Assembly: GCA_963978545.1 (NCBI GenBank)
Contig: OZ021727.1
Span: forward strand, 94,554,762-94,618,761
DNA length: 64,000 nucleotides
DNA from: Linyphia triangularis
Taxonomy: Eukaryota; Arthropoda; Arachnida; Araneae; Linyphiidae
Direction: 5' to 3'
In this document: positions 1-13,387 of the stretch, one piece after another
How the letters are laid out: every line of letters starts with the position of its first letter
Position numbering within the stretch: position 1 is the stretch's first letter
Notes under the pieces: generated by a model
Told to the model about the DNA's origin: nothing
The model's input: the letters and a program-made list of their open reading frames with translations, nothing else
Database searches by the model: none
Translations under genes and position numbers: made by a program

Positions 1-3000
1 TCAAATACCGTTGTAAATTGTGGAAGGTCTTTATTAATTGTATATAATTTTTTTTTTATCATGAGGGCTCATCTACGTATTAAAACTAAACTAAACTTTA
101 AAAAGTTGAATGGCAACCCTATAACATTATACCATATTTAGATTTAGAATCCAAAAAAACGTCTAAATACCAAATTTCATAATTTTCCAATGAGTGATTA
201 GTAATTTAAATGATGTCAAAAAGATGATATATTAATGTTAAAAATAATTTTTTTTTGTTTTTTTTTTGGCGATAAATTCTTATATAGTTAATATATTTTA
301 GCAATTTTTATTTCAAAGGATATAAGGCCAAATATAAATAACATGTAACTTTTGTATTAAACAGTTTTTTAATTAATAATTAATAAAACAAGTTTTAATT
401 TTTTTTTTAATAGAAACATTTTTTTTGTGTGCTTCTATTAGAATTATCATGGTCGAAAACCCCTCAAGATTTTTTTTCATTCCATTTTAACTTTTGGTTA
501 ACGATATTTTAGCAAAACTGTAAAAATGTTCACTTTAAGGGACCGCGTAATAGATTCCGTTTTGAAGCATGCAAAACATTCGATTCTTTCCCCGTGATAA
601 AGAAATTTGCCCTCAAGATCTTCCAAAAAATTTCGTTCATAAGTGACGTGTTTCTTAACATATTAAAATGAAATTTGGTATTGGTATCTATAGGGTAAAC
701 GAGGTATTCTAAATCGAATGAAACTAAAAAATAGGGGTTCGTATTGAAATTTTTCAAGATAGAATTAAATTTACTTAATATACAGCCCCTTAAGAATATT
801 TTTTTCATCAGACATACAGAAAATCGTAAATAAAATATTTTGGGGCAAAGCGCAAGATTCTGCAATAATTAAAACCGAAGATATAGATTTTTTTTTTCGT
901 ACTGTACAATGACTACCTATGGCCAAACAAGTTGCAAAATGTTTTCATGTTAAATATGGTGTCTTAATTTTAAAAGCTGGGGATATATAAAATTTGTATA
1001 GTAGTATAAAACCGTTAAGTTCAAGTACACCAGTAACGGAATTAAAATAAATGTTAAAAATTCTAAAATTAAATTTGTTAAAAGTTATAAAGTTTTCCTT
1101 CCGCTGCCTATTTTTTGTGAAAAATTGATATGGAAATAATAAAAAAAAAAAAAAAAAATTGAAAATTGAGAGAGGAAACAAGTGTTAAAGTTGTAGATTT
1201 CTAAGCTTGTTTGAAAATTTCTTCACAATAATGAAAGTTATAGAACAAAAGTCTATCAATCTTAGATATCTGTTGTCATTATTTAGTAATTAATATTTAC
1301 TACTTAACGTTTCTTTCTTCTAATACCTAGAATCTGTAAAATTTGGGTACATGCTTGAAGTTCATAATTAACCAATGCTTACTTGTAAATAAGAAATGTT
1401 TCAGAAGTATTTCTCATCTACAAATGCTTACAGTTTTGCTTATTACCAACACTACTATAAGGTCAGCATTGCTCATTACTGAATAAAGTAAAATGACCTC
1501 TAATGAATCTAAGGGAGCATCCCTGCAGTAACGATTTCTTGAAGGACGAATTTCATTAGACGGAGTCCACTCATTAATCTGCACAAGCATTACTTCTCTC
1601 AAAAGGAAGGGAATGTAAGCATCGTTGCCAAACGCATCTTAAAATGTTTACTTCCAACACCTCCTTTACTACTTCTCCCCCCCCCCCCCCTTCCCCTCTC
1701 CCTGATAAGATCTTTAAAAACCGGTTTTACTTCCTACGAATTTAATTAAATTCTAAGCGTCTCTCTTAAGTCTATTTAATTTAAATTAAGAAGGAAAAAA
1801 AATTAAATAAAGAATAATAAAAAATAAAAAAATCTGTTATTTCTTGGGGAAAAGTCCTGGTTTAATTTTCTTTGAAGATTAAATGTTTTCCCCCGTATAA
1901 TTTTTTGTCTTAGTAAATCACTCCTTTCAAAAGAAATACGTCTCATTCTCTTCTTAATGTACTTTATCCGACCTTCATAATTGATGTGATCTTCGTCTCT
2001 AAGGAAGGGGACACTCGAGACATTTTGCAACTGCATGCCAGTTTTTCAAGACATTTTTGTTTGTTTACTGCTAAAAAGAAAGCATTTTTCCATTTCTCAA
2101 GAAAGATTTCATTACAGCATTGCCTCTTTTTCGCTGACACTTGATATAAAGTACTGAGAGAGATTTTCTGGCACGCAATTAAAATGAGCTTTGGTTGTTT
2201 TTCTCAAAGCTCTTTTTAAGTCAGTAAGTTGAAAGAAACTAAATTGCGTGATAGGTTGATTGATTTTACTTTTAAACGTTTATTTAAAAGTTTGTTTTGT
2301 TGTTTAATGTATAATAGTTACTTTTACGTAGGACTTTCAATTTTAATATTGCTCAGTTGTTTCTTACAAAAATTACAAAATTAAAATACAATTTCCGTTG
2401 TCTCAAATTTAAAAAAAATATGATCTTTGCCTTCATGATAATGAAACTAAAATATACATAATTATTTAGTATTATATTATAAAAAACCTCTCAGTATTTC
2501 ACTATTGTAAATTAAGTATTTTATCGTCACAATTGGATGATTCAAAGCAAATACTTGCGAGGGACATTTTTAACGATTATTTCTTGTAATTATAATTTGA
2601 ACCAGTTTTATCATGTTTTTGAGGCATGTTGTACGGAAACATACATTACGTTTGAGATGCAACTCAACTCACGTAATCTAATACAATGTATCTACAATTT
2701 TTTGAGCGTCAGAATATTTATGTTGGCTGCAAAGACATCTAAGATGTTCGATGCAGTAGTTTCTTCCACTCTTGGTATTGCAAAATAGTATATGTGAATA
2801 CTCAAATGCAATATTTGCAAACTTTCTATTGCATTTTAACTCATTCAAACCTAAGTTGTTTCTCAACAAAATGCGTCATAATGTGCACCCTATTATTAAT
2901 AGAAGACTCCAACTTCAACAAAGAGCAATGCATTAATTCCTCCTGAAAGATAATCAAGCATATCCCTCATCAACAAAGGCTGACGAATCTTTGGATTTTA

Positions 3001-3279
3001 AAATACTCGCCACATTAAACCCTACTTCGTGAAAAAAGAATACCTTCGCATCCCATTACGACAAATTTTCGCAATTTAATTTCCCTTTTATATATTTTTT
3101 ATTTCTTGCTAATTATTTCTCATAGATGACTATGCGGAACACTTTAATAACAACCAACACTTCTTTTTAGTTCTCAGCGCTTTTGTAGCCCTCAAAATTA
3201 AAAGAAGCCTCAATACATTCCTCCCGAGAATTTCCCTCTCGTTTTGAATTAGTAAATACCACCCTAAATGATTCCTCAT

Positions 3280-4060
3280 CTCAGCCCTTTTCCCTTGGAG
3301 ACAATGAAGAATCACCCCCTCCTCGCAAAACGAATTCCACGGTGCACCAAGAAGTCGAGGCCCAAACGAATTCTATTTTCCGTGGTGCACCTCTCCACCG
3401 CATTCTCGAGTTTTCGAAAAAATTAACACTCCTTCGCTTTATTATACCGACGTGGGGAAGGGGGGTTAGAACGTTTTCCTTAATTAAAATCAATTAGCAG
3501 TCTCTCCCCTCCTCCACTTTTCTAGGACTCGAAAAGAGTGCGACAACATACTTTTCATTTTTAAACCGAGAGAAGAACCTATTAAAAAGATTCTGGTGGT
3601 GGAGGCCTGCTCTTACCGGCGAAAACAAACGGCCTTTTGTTTCCTTTGCATTCTGCGAATACTTTTCCCCAGGAAAGAAAAGGGGAAAAAATAATCATAA
3701 TAACAACAATAAGCCAAGGGGAACATCATTTGTAATGGAGTCAGGAATCCGCGGAATGCGAGGTTTTCCAGACGCAACTTTGATCGATGACGTGCGAGAT
3801 TGGGGCTAAAAACGCTGCTGCTGCATAGGCGGGGGCTTATGAATTTCGGTTGAGGTTGAAGGTACAGGGGAGATGTGGTCGTGAATCATTTTGGAAATGG
3901 CAGAGAGGGGAAAAAGAGTTGCGGTATGCAATGAGATCTGTGGGGGGGCTGTGTGATGAAAAACGGAGATGACTGAGAGAAGGAACGAATTCACTTTTGA
4001 AGAATTGCCAGAGTACGCAAATATTTTGATTTGTACCCACCAGAGGTTAAAAGTTAATGT
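3280..4060. other. GC-richer unique island in the Antp intron
   Basis: Base composition rises clearly above the surrounding AT-rich intron. The block holds mixed-sequence DNA with no credible long ORF, no obvious terminal repeats and no tandem repeats. It contains two copies of a GGTGCACC-type motif about 45 bp apart (near 3340 and 3384). It looks like the other non-repetitive islands in the window and could be a conserved non-coding element, but that rests on composition alone. Confidence 0.3.
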
Positions 4061-4114
4061 CGGGAAGTATCATTTTAATAGGTGTACTATTTACTGCCTT
4101 TTTGACTGTCGCAA

Positions 4115-4268
4115 CTATAGTTAAAATCACCCTAACCCGACGCTAAGTACCCGGATGAAAACCACTTGCTGGACGCTTCGATTGGCTGCAAGGAATTCGT
4201 ATCCAATCGAAGCCGTAAACGTGATTTCCCCCGGTTACTTATTGTCTGGTTAGGGTGTTCAAGTATAG
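4115..4268. mobile_element. 154-bp MITE with CTATA ends
   Basis: Terminal inverted repeats can be read directly. The left end runs CTATAGTTAAAATCACCCTA and the reverse complement of the right end runs CTATACTTGAACACCCTAAC. Homology continues inwards through AAGTACCCGG versus AAGTAACCGG. The centre holds an 11-bp perfect stem (4175-4185 with 4203-4213). The ends look like the TA-target terminus of Tc1/mariner-type elements. Part of its inside (GTACCCGGATGAAAA followed by GATTGGCTGC) recurs in the element at 23703. There is no coding capacity. Confidence 0.7.
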
Positions 4269-4287
4269 TGCTAGACCACGTTCTGTG

Positions 4288-4532
4288 CTATACTAAACTT
4301 CAACTTAACTTGACATCACTAGACTGTAGATCGTCACAGTGCTCATAGGCATTTAATCCATTTTGGCGGCGTGAAAGCATAATGCTCGCCAAACCACAAC
4401 CCTGTAGAGAACAAAAGGCTATAAGGTTTGGCGAGAATTATGTCTTCACTCTGCCAAAATGGATTAAATGCCTATGAGCACGGTGAAGATCTATCGTCTA
4501 GTGATGTCAAGTTAAGTTGGAGTTTAGTATAG
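4288..4532. mobile_element. Foldback MITE with 108-bp arms
   Basis: Two arms, 4288-4395 and 4425-4532, are inverted copies at roughly 90% identity around a 29-bp loop. The outer ends read CTATACTAAACTT and the inner ends TCGCCAAACC. The element lies only 19 bp after the MITE ending at 4268 and shares its CTATA terminus, so the two may have used neighbouring TA targets or belong to related families. It would form a very stable hairpin if transcribed within the Antp intron. No ORF is present. Confidence 0.85.
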
Positions 4533-6185
4533 ACCATACTCGTGTCATGTCAGATTTTCACCTTTGAGTTCCCTATGTTCTCAAACAAAGAAGACGGCAA
4601 CTTTTACTGTGGACTAAATTTTTTTCATAGTTATCATTAATTGTTGCTTCTATCATTTTAATATCATAACAATTACTTAACCGTTCAAAATGAAAGCGAT
4701 TATTTTCTCTTCTTTTTTAGTTTTAAAAAGTTGAGTATTGTATTATACTCATTACTGGGCTTAAACTAAGATCATAAATGCCTTTATGTAGTCTGTCAAG
4801 TTGAAGGTGTTCTTATAGAATATTCCTTCCAAAAATCTCTCCTGTACTAACTATTTTAATGAAATATTCTTGGAAGAAACCCCAAGTAACAAAACACACG
4901 ACTCCAAAACCAACTGGAAAACAATAACATTATTAACTCCAGCAAAAGCACTTGGCGAGAAGTCCATCGCTCACTCCACTAATAAACTCAAGCCACAACA
5001 GCGAGATATTTGTCTCTTTGATGGTATTACATTACGTGAAAGAAAAAAGGAAAATGACTTCTTGCACTGGCAAAAGTAAAATTCGAGGCAATACCGCGTT
5101 CCGAAATGAAAATTTAGGAAAAAGAAACGCATTCCGTGCGGGGTCAGTTAAGTTTCATGCATACCAAATCCGCCATTCCTTCTCTGCCAAAAACGGAATG
5201 AAGCCAAGACGGACGATCTTTTATTCATTCCTTCATGCCCGAAGAAAACTTTATCCACTTTAAAATGCATACGGCTTCATTCCTGCATATTTTGTATTTC
5301 TTCTTCTCCCACCTTATACATCAGAAGGGCATCAGAAGTATTCTTTGCCACACCATCCTTCATTTCCGATAATGCGGTATTGAGTTTCCAACTCTTGCCA
5401 ATCTCCATTATCGTTTGGGTTGATGCGCCATTAAAGCGAGTGTGAAGTTGGAATTTAATTATGGAAACTGGTGAGGTGAGAAATATTGAATGCAGAAATG
5501 GAAATGGTCTGAATTTTGTTGGGTGTATAATTCCTTAAACCGGTTATTCAACGTCAAGTCTGATTGATTATTTGGAGTTGTGTTCTGAGAGAAATTGTAT
5601 TTCTTCCTTTCTTCGTAATTTAACATAGTTATCATTTTCTAAACTATCTAATGCAACGTTTTATGAAGATGCAGCATTGGTGCTCTCTAATCTTACTCGT
5701 AGAAGTGAGTGACACAATTTTATTTTATTATATAAATTATCTATGTTATAGGGAAAGGTTCCAAGAAAATATTAGTGTATGGATAGAAAAAGAAGTAGAT
5801 TGCTTAAAGAAAAACTTTAATTTTATATGCAAGAATATTATACAGGTTGGGAAATTCTAAGAAGTAATGATAAATTTACATTTGCATAATATAAATACAT
5901 TTTTTAAATATTGCAGATCAGTCTTACAGATCATGCTTTAATAATATCCAGTCAATTACTATATGGTATTTTGTAAACGCACTATGTACAGTTTTAGCAG
6001 TCTAATAACCTTTTTTTGAACACATTATTTTCTTTTAACAAAGTGGATTCATTTTCCTTCGCTGGTTTGGAATTAGGAAAAATTGGTGATGTGATGCAGT
6101 CATAACGACAAAATGTGAATTACTTTTTGAAGTAGGGGCCATTTTTTGAAGTTAAATCCTAATTTGTAGAAAGTAGGGTGGAATG

Positions 6186-7074
6186 AACTTTACTCTTACT
6201 TGAGCTCATGGAATACTCTACAACGATGTGTGACCTGCTTTTACTACGTCCTGATTACGATTGGAACGATGTGTGGGCGATTAGTAAAAACTCTATAGAG
6301 TTCGTGATTAGAAAAGTAAAATTTTAATTAAAATTTAAACTTCAAAGCGCTTATTTTCTTGTTGTTATCAACAAATATTCAAGTACAAAAATATGTGCGC
6401 ATGTTATCGATATTACTATAAAAGTTCTGATTTGTCCGGAACTATAACTTTTAGAGGTCGCATATCGATCAAAATAGATATCGATACTATATCGTTGCAT
6501 AAGGAAAAAAAATATCGATACTATATCGTTGCATAGGAAAAAAAGTATTTTTTTTTTTTGATTTTTAATTTTGCTAGAAACAAAGTTTTTCGGGCAAGTT
6601 TTTTTTCTTCATGATTGCTTTTTAGTAAGGTGACTACTTTTTCAAATGAAATGGTTCTATTACAAAAAAAAAGAAGAAAAAAAGTTATATTTTCGCTTAA
6701 TTGGTTCAGTGATTTTAAGAAAAATTTAGATAATTTTCAATAGCTTTTAAGTGTATGGCAAAATATTGAATATTGGTGACATTTTAACTGTCTCTCAGCC
6801 AAGTTCAAACTTTAGTTTTGAAGTTTTTGAAAAAGGAATAAAGAAAATCGAAAAAACACATGGAACTACAAAACGATCATCAAAAAACTAAAAATGTTTG
6901 AAAATATCGATACATCGGTGACTTTTATCGATATTTTTAATATCGATAATTTTTTAGAAATATCGATAAAAATATCGTCGTATCGATATATCACCGACCT
7001 CTAGTAACTTTAGGTGGAAGGATCCATTCTACAGCGTATATTCAAGTCTCAAGTTATGTTGTCCCAAGGTATAG
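6186..7074 (+). mobile_element. 333-bp MITE family, copy A, interrupted by a nested insertion
   Basis: The outer parts (about 6186-6451 and 7004-7074) align with the MITE copies at 10072-10404 (reverse) and 53645-53977 (same direction). Shared landmarks are CTACAACGATGTGTG near the start, AAAAGTAAAATTTTAATTAA in the middle, GGAAGGATCCAT and TACAGCGTATA near the end, and the terminal TTGTCCCAAGGTATAG. The left terminus is decayed, so the start is approximate. The 552-bp block in the middle is absent from the other two copies and is a later hAT-like insertion. No ORF is present. Confidence 0.85.
6452..7003. mobile_element. Nested hAT-like MITE, 552 bp, TAGAGGTCG termini
   Basis: The element starts TAGAGGTCGCATATCGAT and ends with the inverted form of TAGAGGTCGGTGATATATCG. 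It is flanked by ATAACTTT (6444-6451) and GTAACTTT (7004-7011), an 8-bp duplication with one mismatch. An 8-bp duplication and TAGAG-type ends fit the hAT superfamily. The empty site is visible in the two uninterrupted sibling MITEs. The inside is non-coding, with many ATCGAT and TATCGATA words and a tandemly doubled segment of about 34 bp near 6478-6545. TATCGATA matches the insect DRE motif, so the insert may bring such sites into the intron. Confidence 0.85.
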
Positions 7075-9186
7075 ACTTCGATGAGCCACTGCCATTGAAT
7101 TCAAACTGCAATACAGCAAAACGATGAAGCACTGATTACCCTTGGGCGATATCCTCTTTTTCTGGAGTTCCTTTCTTCCAGAAAAGAAAGAAGAAAAAAA
7201 AAGCTTACTGTCTTTAAAAAAAGAAAGAACTTGACAGCTGTATGCAGAGGTAGGGGCTGAGAGATTTACGAGCTTCACTGAACATTGTGGTGGGTTGGAA
7301 GTAGACAATGTGACGATTACATCCGAATTTCAACCCGTTGTCAGGTTACGCATCTGTGGTGTCATGGTTGTCACTGTTGAAAAGGGAGTTGGGAGGAGTC
7401 GGATTTAGGGTCAGTTTACCCCTCACCTCGGGTTTCCTTTCCTGGGAGTTCTGTTTCAGTCACTGTAAATCCGAGAGGGGAGCTTTCCTGGCGCCTCTTC
7501 TAGAGATCTTTGGTCAAGGAATTTCAGAAATAATCCAGAAAAGACAGCTTACTGAGTTGAAATATTTTACGACAGTAAGATTATTCAATTTGTTAGTAGT
7601 AATCTGTTATTTACTGAGGTGTGCTGCCATAAAGTTGTCTTGTGCAATCATCGGGACGGTTAAGGCCTTTAAAAATGAGTTGGTCAGTTCTGAAGGTCTT
7701 TTTTTCAGTTTTTAATTTTTTTCCCACATCGATAGTTGCATTATTTAAAAAAAGTTTAAAGCCCAATGATTGTAAGTATATATTACAGGCGCTAAAGTGA
7801 TGGTAAATTGGGCTGATAGATTTTGTTTCAAATTCTTTTAATTTTTTTTATTCTTTAAAATTTAGGGATGAGACCTCCTTTTGGAGGATTTCCTCCTTTT
7901 TTATTTTTTTATGTACCATTTTCCTTCTCTTTATCCCTGTTTCGAGGATCCGAATTTTTCTGATTTGAACCAGTTATTCCTGCAAAATGTATACTTTTCT
8001 TCATGTCTAAACACAAGATTTTCCCTCTTGGCTCCCCTTTCCTCAAAGATTTCTTCAGAAACTCCTAATATTTGAAATGTAATTATTATATAGTACGGGA
8101 AATTTCATTGTATCTTTAAAATTATTGAATCATCTTTTCTTCGAACTTTTTTGTTTAATTTTTGTGTATTCCTTTTGCGAACTTTTTTAACGAATTTTTG
8201 CATTTCCTTCTTTTTGCTCTCTGATCATTCCTGAAAATACAACATTTTAAAAGTGTCGAACTTAAATTAACGTTTTACTTCCACAGGATGCCATATAGCA
8301 ATAAAATTGAAACTATTACTTGAGTTTGAGAGATATAGTTTGTAAATTGCTTAAAAATTTTCCTGACTTTAATTTTATAGAGTATGTTATAATTAGAAAA
8401 AAGATATACTGAGATTTATATATTATTATATTACGACTTTTTAATTATTTTATAAGTTAAGGTTAAGTATATATTATTATTTTCTAATAAAAATTACTAG
8501 TTATATACTTGAACATTCTTTATTTTGCAATTTAAATTTTTTTGTTTTAGTTTTTGCAACAAACTATCAATGGTTTATGGAAATCAAGTTCACTTGAGGT
8601 ATAAGTAGTAAAAACAGAGAAAAGTTAATTAAATTAAACTGAGTATTAAATCAATTGAATTTTTAATATTAATAATAAAACTATTTAATTATTGAAATTA
8701 ATTATTAACTAGAAATATTTTAATAATAAAATATATTAATTAACTAAAATTATATATTTAATTAATTATTGGAATTATTCTATTAATTACAATAATTATT
8801 AATATTTTGTTAATGATTATATCGAAAATTTAGGTTGGCATAAATCTAAAATCAATAGGTAGAGTTTATGTCTCTGTACACCCCTAATTATTTAAGAAAT
8901 TCAAAATATCTTCTTTTTTTTTTGTATGTTTAGCATATTGTTATACTTGATTTTTTGAAGGTATATGTAACTTAGGTGCGGGAATATAAAGATCTAAATC
9001 TGTTTATACGTTGAGGTTCTTCAAAGTTTAAGTGTATATTTTTAACCATTTCGGAGAACAAATATTCCTCTATCCTCCAAATTATTTTCTTTTCGACTTA
9101 TGAGGTTTCAAAAATAATAAATTCAATACTTTTGTGCATTTTTTTCTCATTTGTGGACATTGACTTGAATATAACGCTACCTTTAA
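7075..9186. other. AT-rich intronic DNA, no gene seen
   Basis: Mostly A/T-rich sequence. The part near 7330-7560 is less AT-biased and not visibly repetitive. The part near 8640-8830 is extremely AT-rich and made of overlapping TTAATTA/TAATATT words, which are homeodomain-like cores by composition alone. The short ORFs here have no recognisable domain and are taken as chance. Confidence 0.5.
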
Positions 9187-9451
9187 CCCACTGACGTTCA
9201 GGGAAATGGCGACATTCCCCAGTTGTTTTCCCTGCAATAATTTTTAAATTATATTTCTAATTCAAATATATAATTTTTTTAAAATAATTTTTTATTTATT
9301 TTGTTTTAGATTGTTTATAGATTATCATCCTAATAAACATAGCTAAAAAATATTTTAATTTAAATTTTATTTATAAATTTAAAAATGTTGTGTATCGCTG
9401 GAAAAACTGGAGATCCTATGACGTATATATACGTGCATGACCGTCAATGGG
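9187..9451. mobile_element. piggyBac-like MITE, 265 bp, TTAA-flanked
   Basis: The element is bounded on both sides by TTAA (9183-9186 and 9452-9455), the hallmark target duplication of the piggyBac superfamily. The left end reads CCCACTGACGTTCA and the reverse complement of the right end CCCATTGACGGTCA, 12 of 14 matching. There is no transposase ORF, so it is non-autonomous. A 66-codon frame that begins inside it and runs past its right end is not considered a gene. Confidence 0.85.
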
Positions 9452-10071
9452 TTAAAGCAATGACATTCTTCTACAGATTCATTAAAATCATCAGGATCAT
9501 GGTTCAAGTTCACTTAAGGATAAGTAGACTCATTTATGGACAGTTCAGAAATCATGCATTCAATCGAGAAAAGAATTTAGGTTAAAAAAAAATTTTAAAA
9601 AATGTGTGGGAGTGAATTCTTATGATTCGTATTTTATGTATTATTCATTGTCAAATGTTTTATTACAGTTTATATTTATTTTGTATACTATGATGCATTA
9701 CAGTGTTTGGTTTATCACTATGGTTCCTTGTATTTAATTATGTTTACATACAGTTTTTTAATGATAATATTAATTAATAGTATAAAACCCAATTATGTAT
9801 ACTTGAGTCAATCAAGAATATTTTCAGTATCAGTTCCATAAGTGATAAATCGTCCAGGTAATTTCAAAATTGAGTAGGCCTATTCCAAATGATTTTGTTA
9901 CAAGATAGACAAAGAGAAATATTTGTTTCTCCTCATTTAGTTGTAGTGCATAATTACACGAAAACGCTCATACAACATAAAAGCATCTGCGGATTTTAGC
10001 CTAACTTTTAAAAGAAAAACGGGATTCTAAAGAGGAAATAATCTCTTTATATGCATTGAATAAGAGCAAAC

Positions 10072-10404
10072 TTATACCTTGGGACAACCTTACTTGAGCC
10101 TTGAGTATACGCTGTATGACAGATCCTTCCGCGTAAAGATATAGTTCAAGATAAATCACAACTTTTATAACAATATTGATAACCTTTGCCCTTAGTTTTG
10201 CATCAAACTTAAACATAGGTTGATAACAAAAAGAAAATAAGCGCTTTTAAGGTTATATTTTAATTAATATTTTACTTTTCTAACCATGATCTTAACTAAT
10301 CCACCACACATCATTCCAATCAGCCAATCAGGGCATAGTAAAACCGGTTCACTCATCGTTGTAGCGTATTCAATGAGTTCATGTAAGCTTGTCCCAATGT
10401 ATAG
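10072..10404 (-). mobile_element. 333-bp MITE family, copy B, inverted
   Basis: This is a full-length copy with imperfect terminal inverted repeats of about 40 bp. One end reads TATACCTTGGGACAACCTTA and the other, reversed, CTATACATTGGGACAAGCTT. Inwards both reach a shared ATACGCT motif. It aligns end to end with the copy at 53645-53977 and with the split copy at 6186-7074. The inside carries a CCAATCAGCCAATCAGGGC segment with two CCAAT boxes. TA-type ends suggest a Tc1/mariner-like origin, an inference because no transposase for it is present. Confidence 0.9.
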
Positions 10405-11519
<1,115 letters not shown>

Positions 11520-11586
11520 CTAGATGAACGGACCAACGACGACTTCTACGACGTCAAACCACCTCAAGGAAGCTTCTAGTTCGACG

Positions 11587-11663
11587 TGTACATAAGGACT
11601 ACTATGAACCTTGAGAGGTCGAGCCTAGTGCACCAAGTTTGATTAAAAAAGTCTTTGTACATA
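11587..11663 (+). promoter_or_regulatory. Pair of Pumilio-type motifs in the Antp 3'UTR
   Basis: TGTACATA occurs at 11587-11594 and again at 11656-11663, 69 bp apart and 67 to 137 bases after the stop codon. Both fit the Pumilio/PUF consensus UGUAHAUA. Paired sites in a short window are a common arrangement of PUF-regulated messages; binding here is inferred. Confidence 0.5.
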
Positions 11664-13387
11664 AGAAATCTGGTGGTGAGAACTCATAAATGCGTCTTTG
11701 TGCAAAGAGGCTCTTTCTGTTGCCTCTGATGACAAGCGGAGATTTTCCCTCCAAGGAGCTTGCGCAGGAAAGTTCGTGGCTTGTCCATGCTCTCAAACGT
11801 GGGACTTGAGTTGGTCTGGGGACTTCCTTGAACTTTACTGAGGGATTTGTCCAAACCTCATTAAGCTATTCTTAACGACTTTTGGCAATTGATAGGTACT
11901 TAAATCCGATCGTTACCGAAATTGCGTCTTGACAAGCAGTGCTTATACTGTAACTGAAAATATGAGAATTTGGTGGCATAATGTGGTTATCGACAAAATA
12001 TGGTGGCTGACATGTGTATAGGTATGTAAGCATACATTTTGGATGTTTTGCGTAAAAGCAGTTAAAGTGTCAGGCATTAAAGTTACGAACTCGATGCAAT
12101 TTTTTAGCCATTAGCGAAGAGGTATCCTGGACACGTACTCTTTGTTAATGAACATTGAAGCGAAGGATATTGTGTATTGATTAAAATCATATTTGTAATT
12201 TCTTGCGGTGTTTAATTCAGATATAATTTCGCTAATTTATATGAAATCATCATGTCGATATTAAAGGTGGACTGTATTTAAGACATGTGATGCTGTTGAC
12301 GCATGAAATATTCGTGATACAAATACGTATTTAGAAAATTTTAACCATGATTACTGCTTAGAATATTCTCATCTAATCAACTGCAATCACCAAGTGTTTC
12401 TTAAAGAAAAAAAAATATTAGCTACGGTGATGTATCTGCATCCTGAATTTAAAAAGTATATCAAATGTGAAGTCCCTCTCAATTTAGCGAATTAAAGTTG
12501 AATACCATTACAACTTGTATTATCCTTCGGAAGTAATCATTCTTATGCAGCAAAATGAAGAGTGTGACAAAACGTTCAATGAACAATCGATGTCTACTCG
12601 AAAATGAACTATTTTGATTATTTATTTCAATCGGGCAAATTTAGATTTATCTCATTTTGAAAACAAAGTAAAAGTGTGCTAAGAACATTATTAGATTTTT
12701 ACCATTTTCACGAATCAGGCGTTTTTCTCAAAGTTGTATTACTTTTATATTAAAAAACAGCATCCCTGCTTTATAAAAACAACTGTTTTTGAAAATTAGT
12801 CAGTGATGCAGTATATAACTGACAATATCAGTTCTACAAAAGAGAAATTATTTAACAAGTACTTCTAAGAAAAGATTCTGCTTCGTCAGCCTACTTGTCT
12901 CGTTGTAAGCAGCAGGGGAAGATCCTGGTTACATCACCGTGACAGCACATCGTAAATCACATTGGAAAGCGTTCTGCTACGATTCACAAAGGGATACTTC
13001 TATAATGTAGGCACTGCTTTCTTGAGAATGGGGTGGTGAAGTTACGAAATGAAAGATTCTTCTTGTAGACCCCCTAGAACACACCAGGGAAGACCCCCTT
13101 CTACGAGGGAGTGCAGAGGGATGGGGGGTAGAAAAAGAACTCCGTGGGTGCAAGTCCAGCTGGGATTGATCCTCCCCCTTGAGAAAACGAGCGTCTTTTC
13201 AGCAAGAAGATTCTTGCAAGAAGTCTTTAGCGAACTCTCTCCCCTGAGGAGACAGTGTGTAAGACAACTAAGTCATTTTTGTGTTTAAGAACTCGTGGAT
13301 TACTTGTGTCTTCTTTTTTGTTAAACTCCTGTACAGAAGTGACTGAAAAGAAAAAGTTATTTCCTGTGTGCTCAGGTGTGACTGAAG

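Noticed and set aside
4399..4408. ACCCTGTAGA, which matches the start of the Hox-cluster microRNA mir-10
   Set aside because: The match stops after 10 bases, the rest of the mature sequence is absent, and it sits in the loop of a MITE hairpin, not in a microRNA stem.
9385..9585. 66-codon frame near 9.4 kb
   Set aside because: It begins inside the TTAA-flanked piggyBac-like MITE and runs out of it, so the frame has no biological unity.
13049..13288. 79-codon frame in the probable Antp 3'UTR
   Set aside because: No domain, no splice or start support, and it lies upstream of the poly(A) signal on the same transcript.
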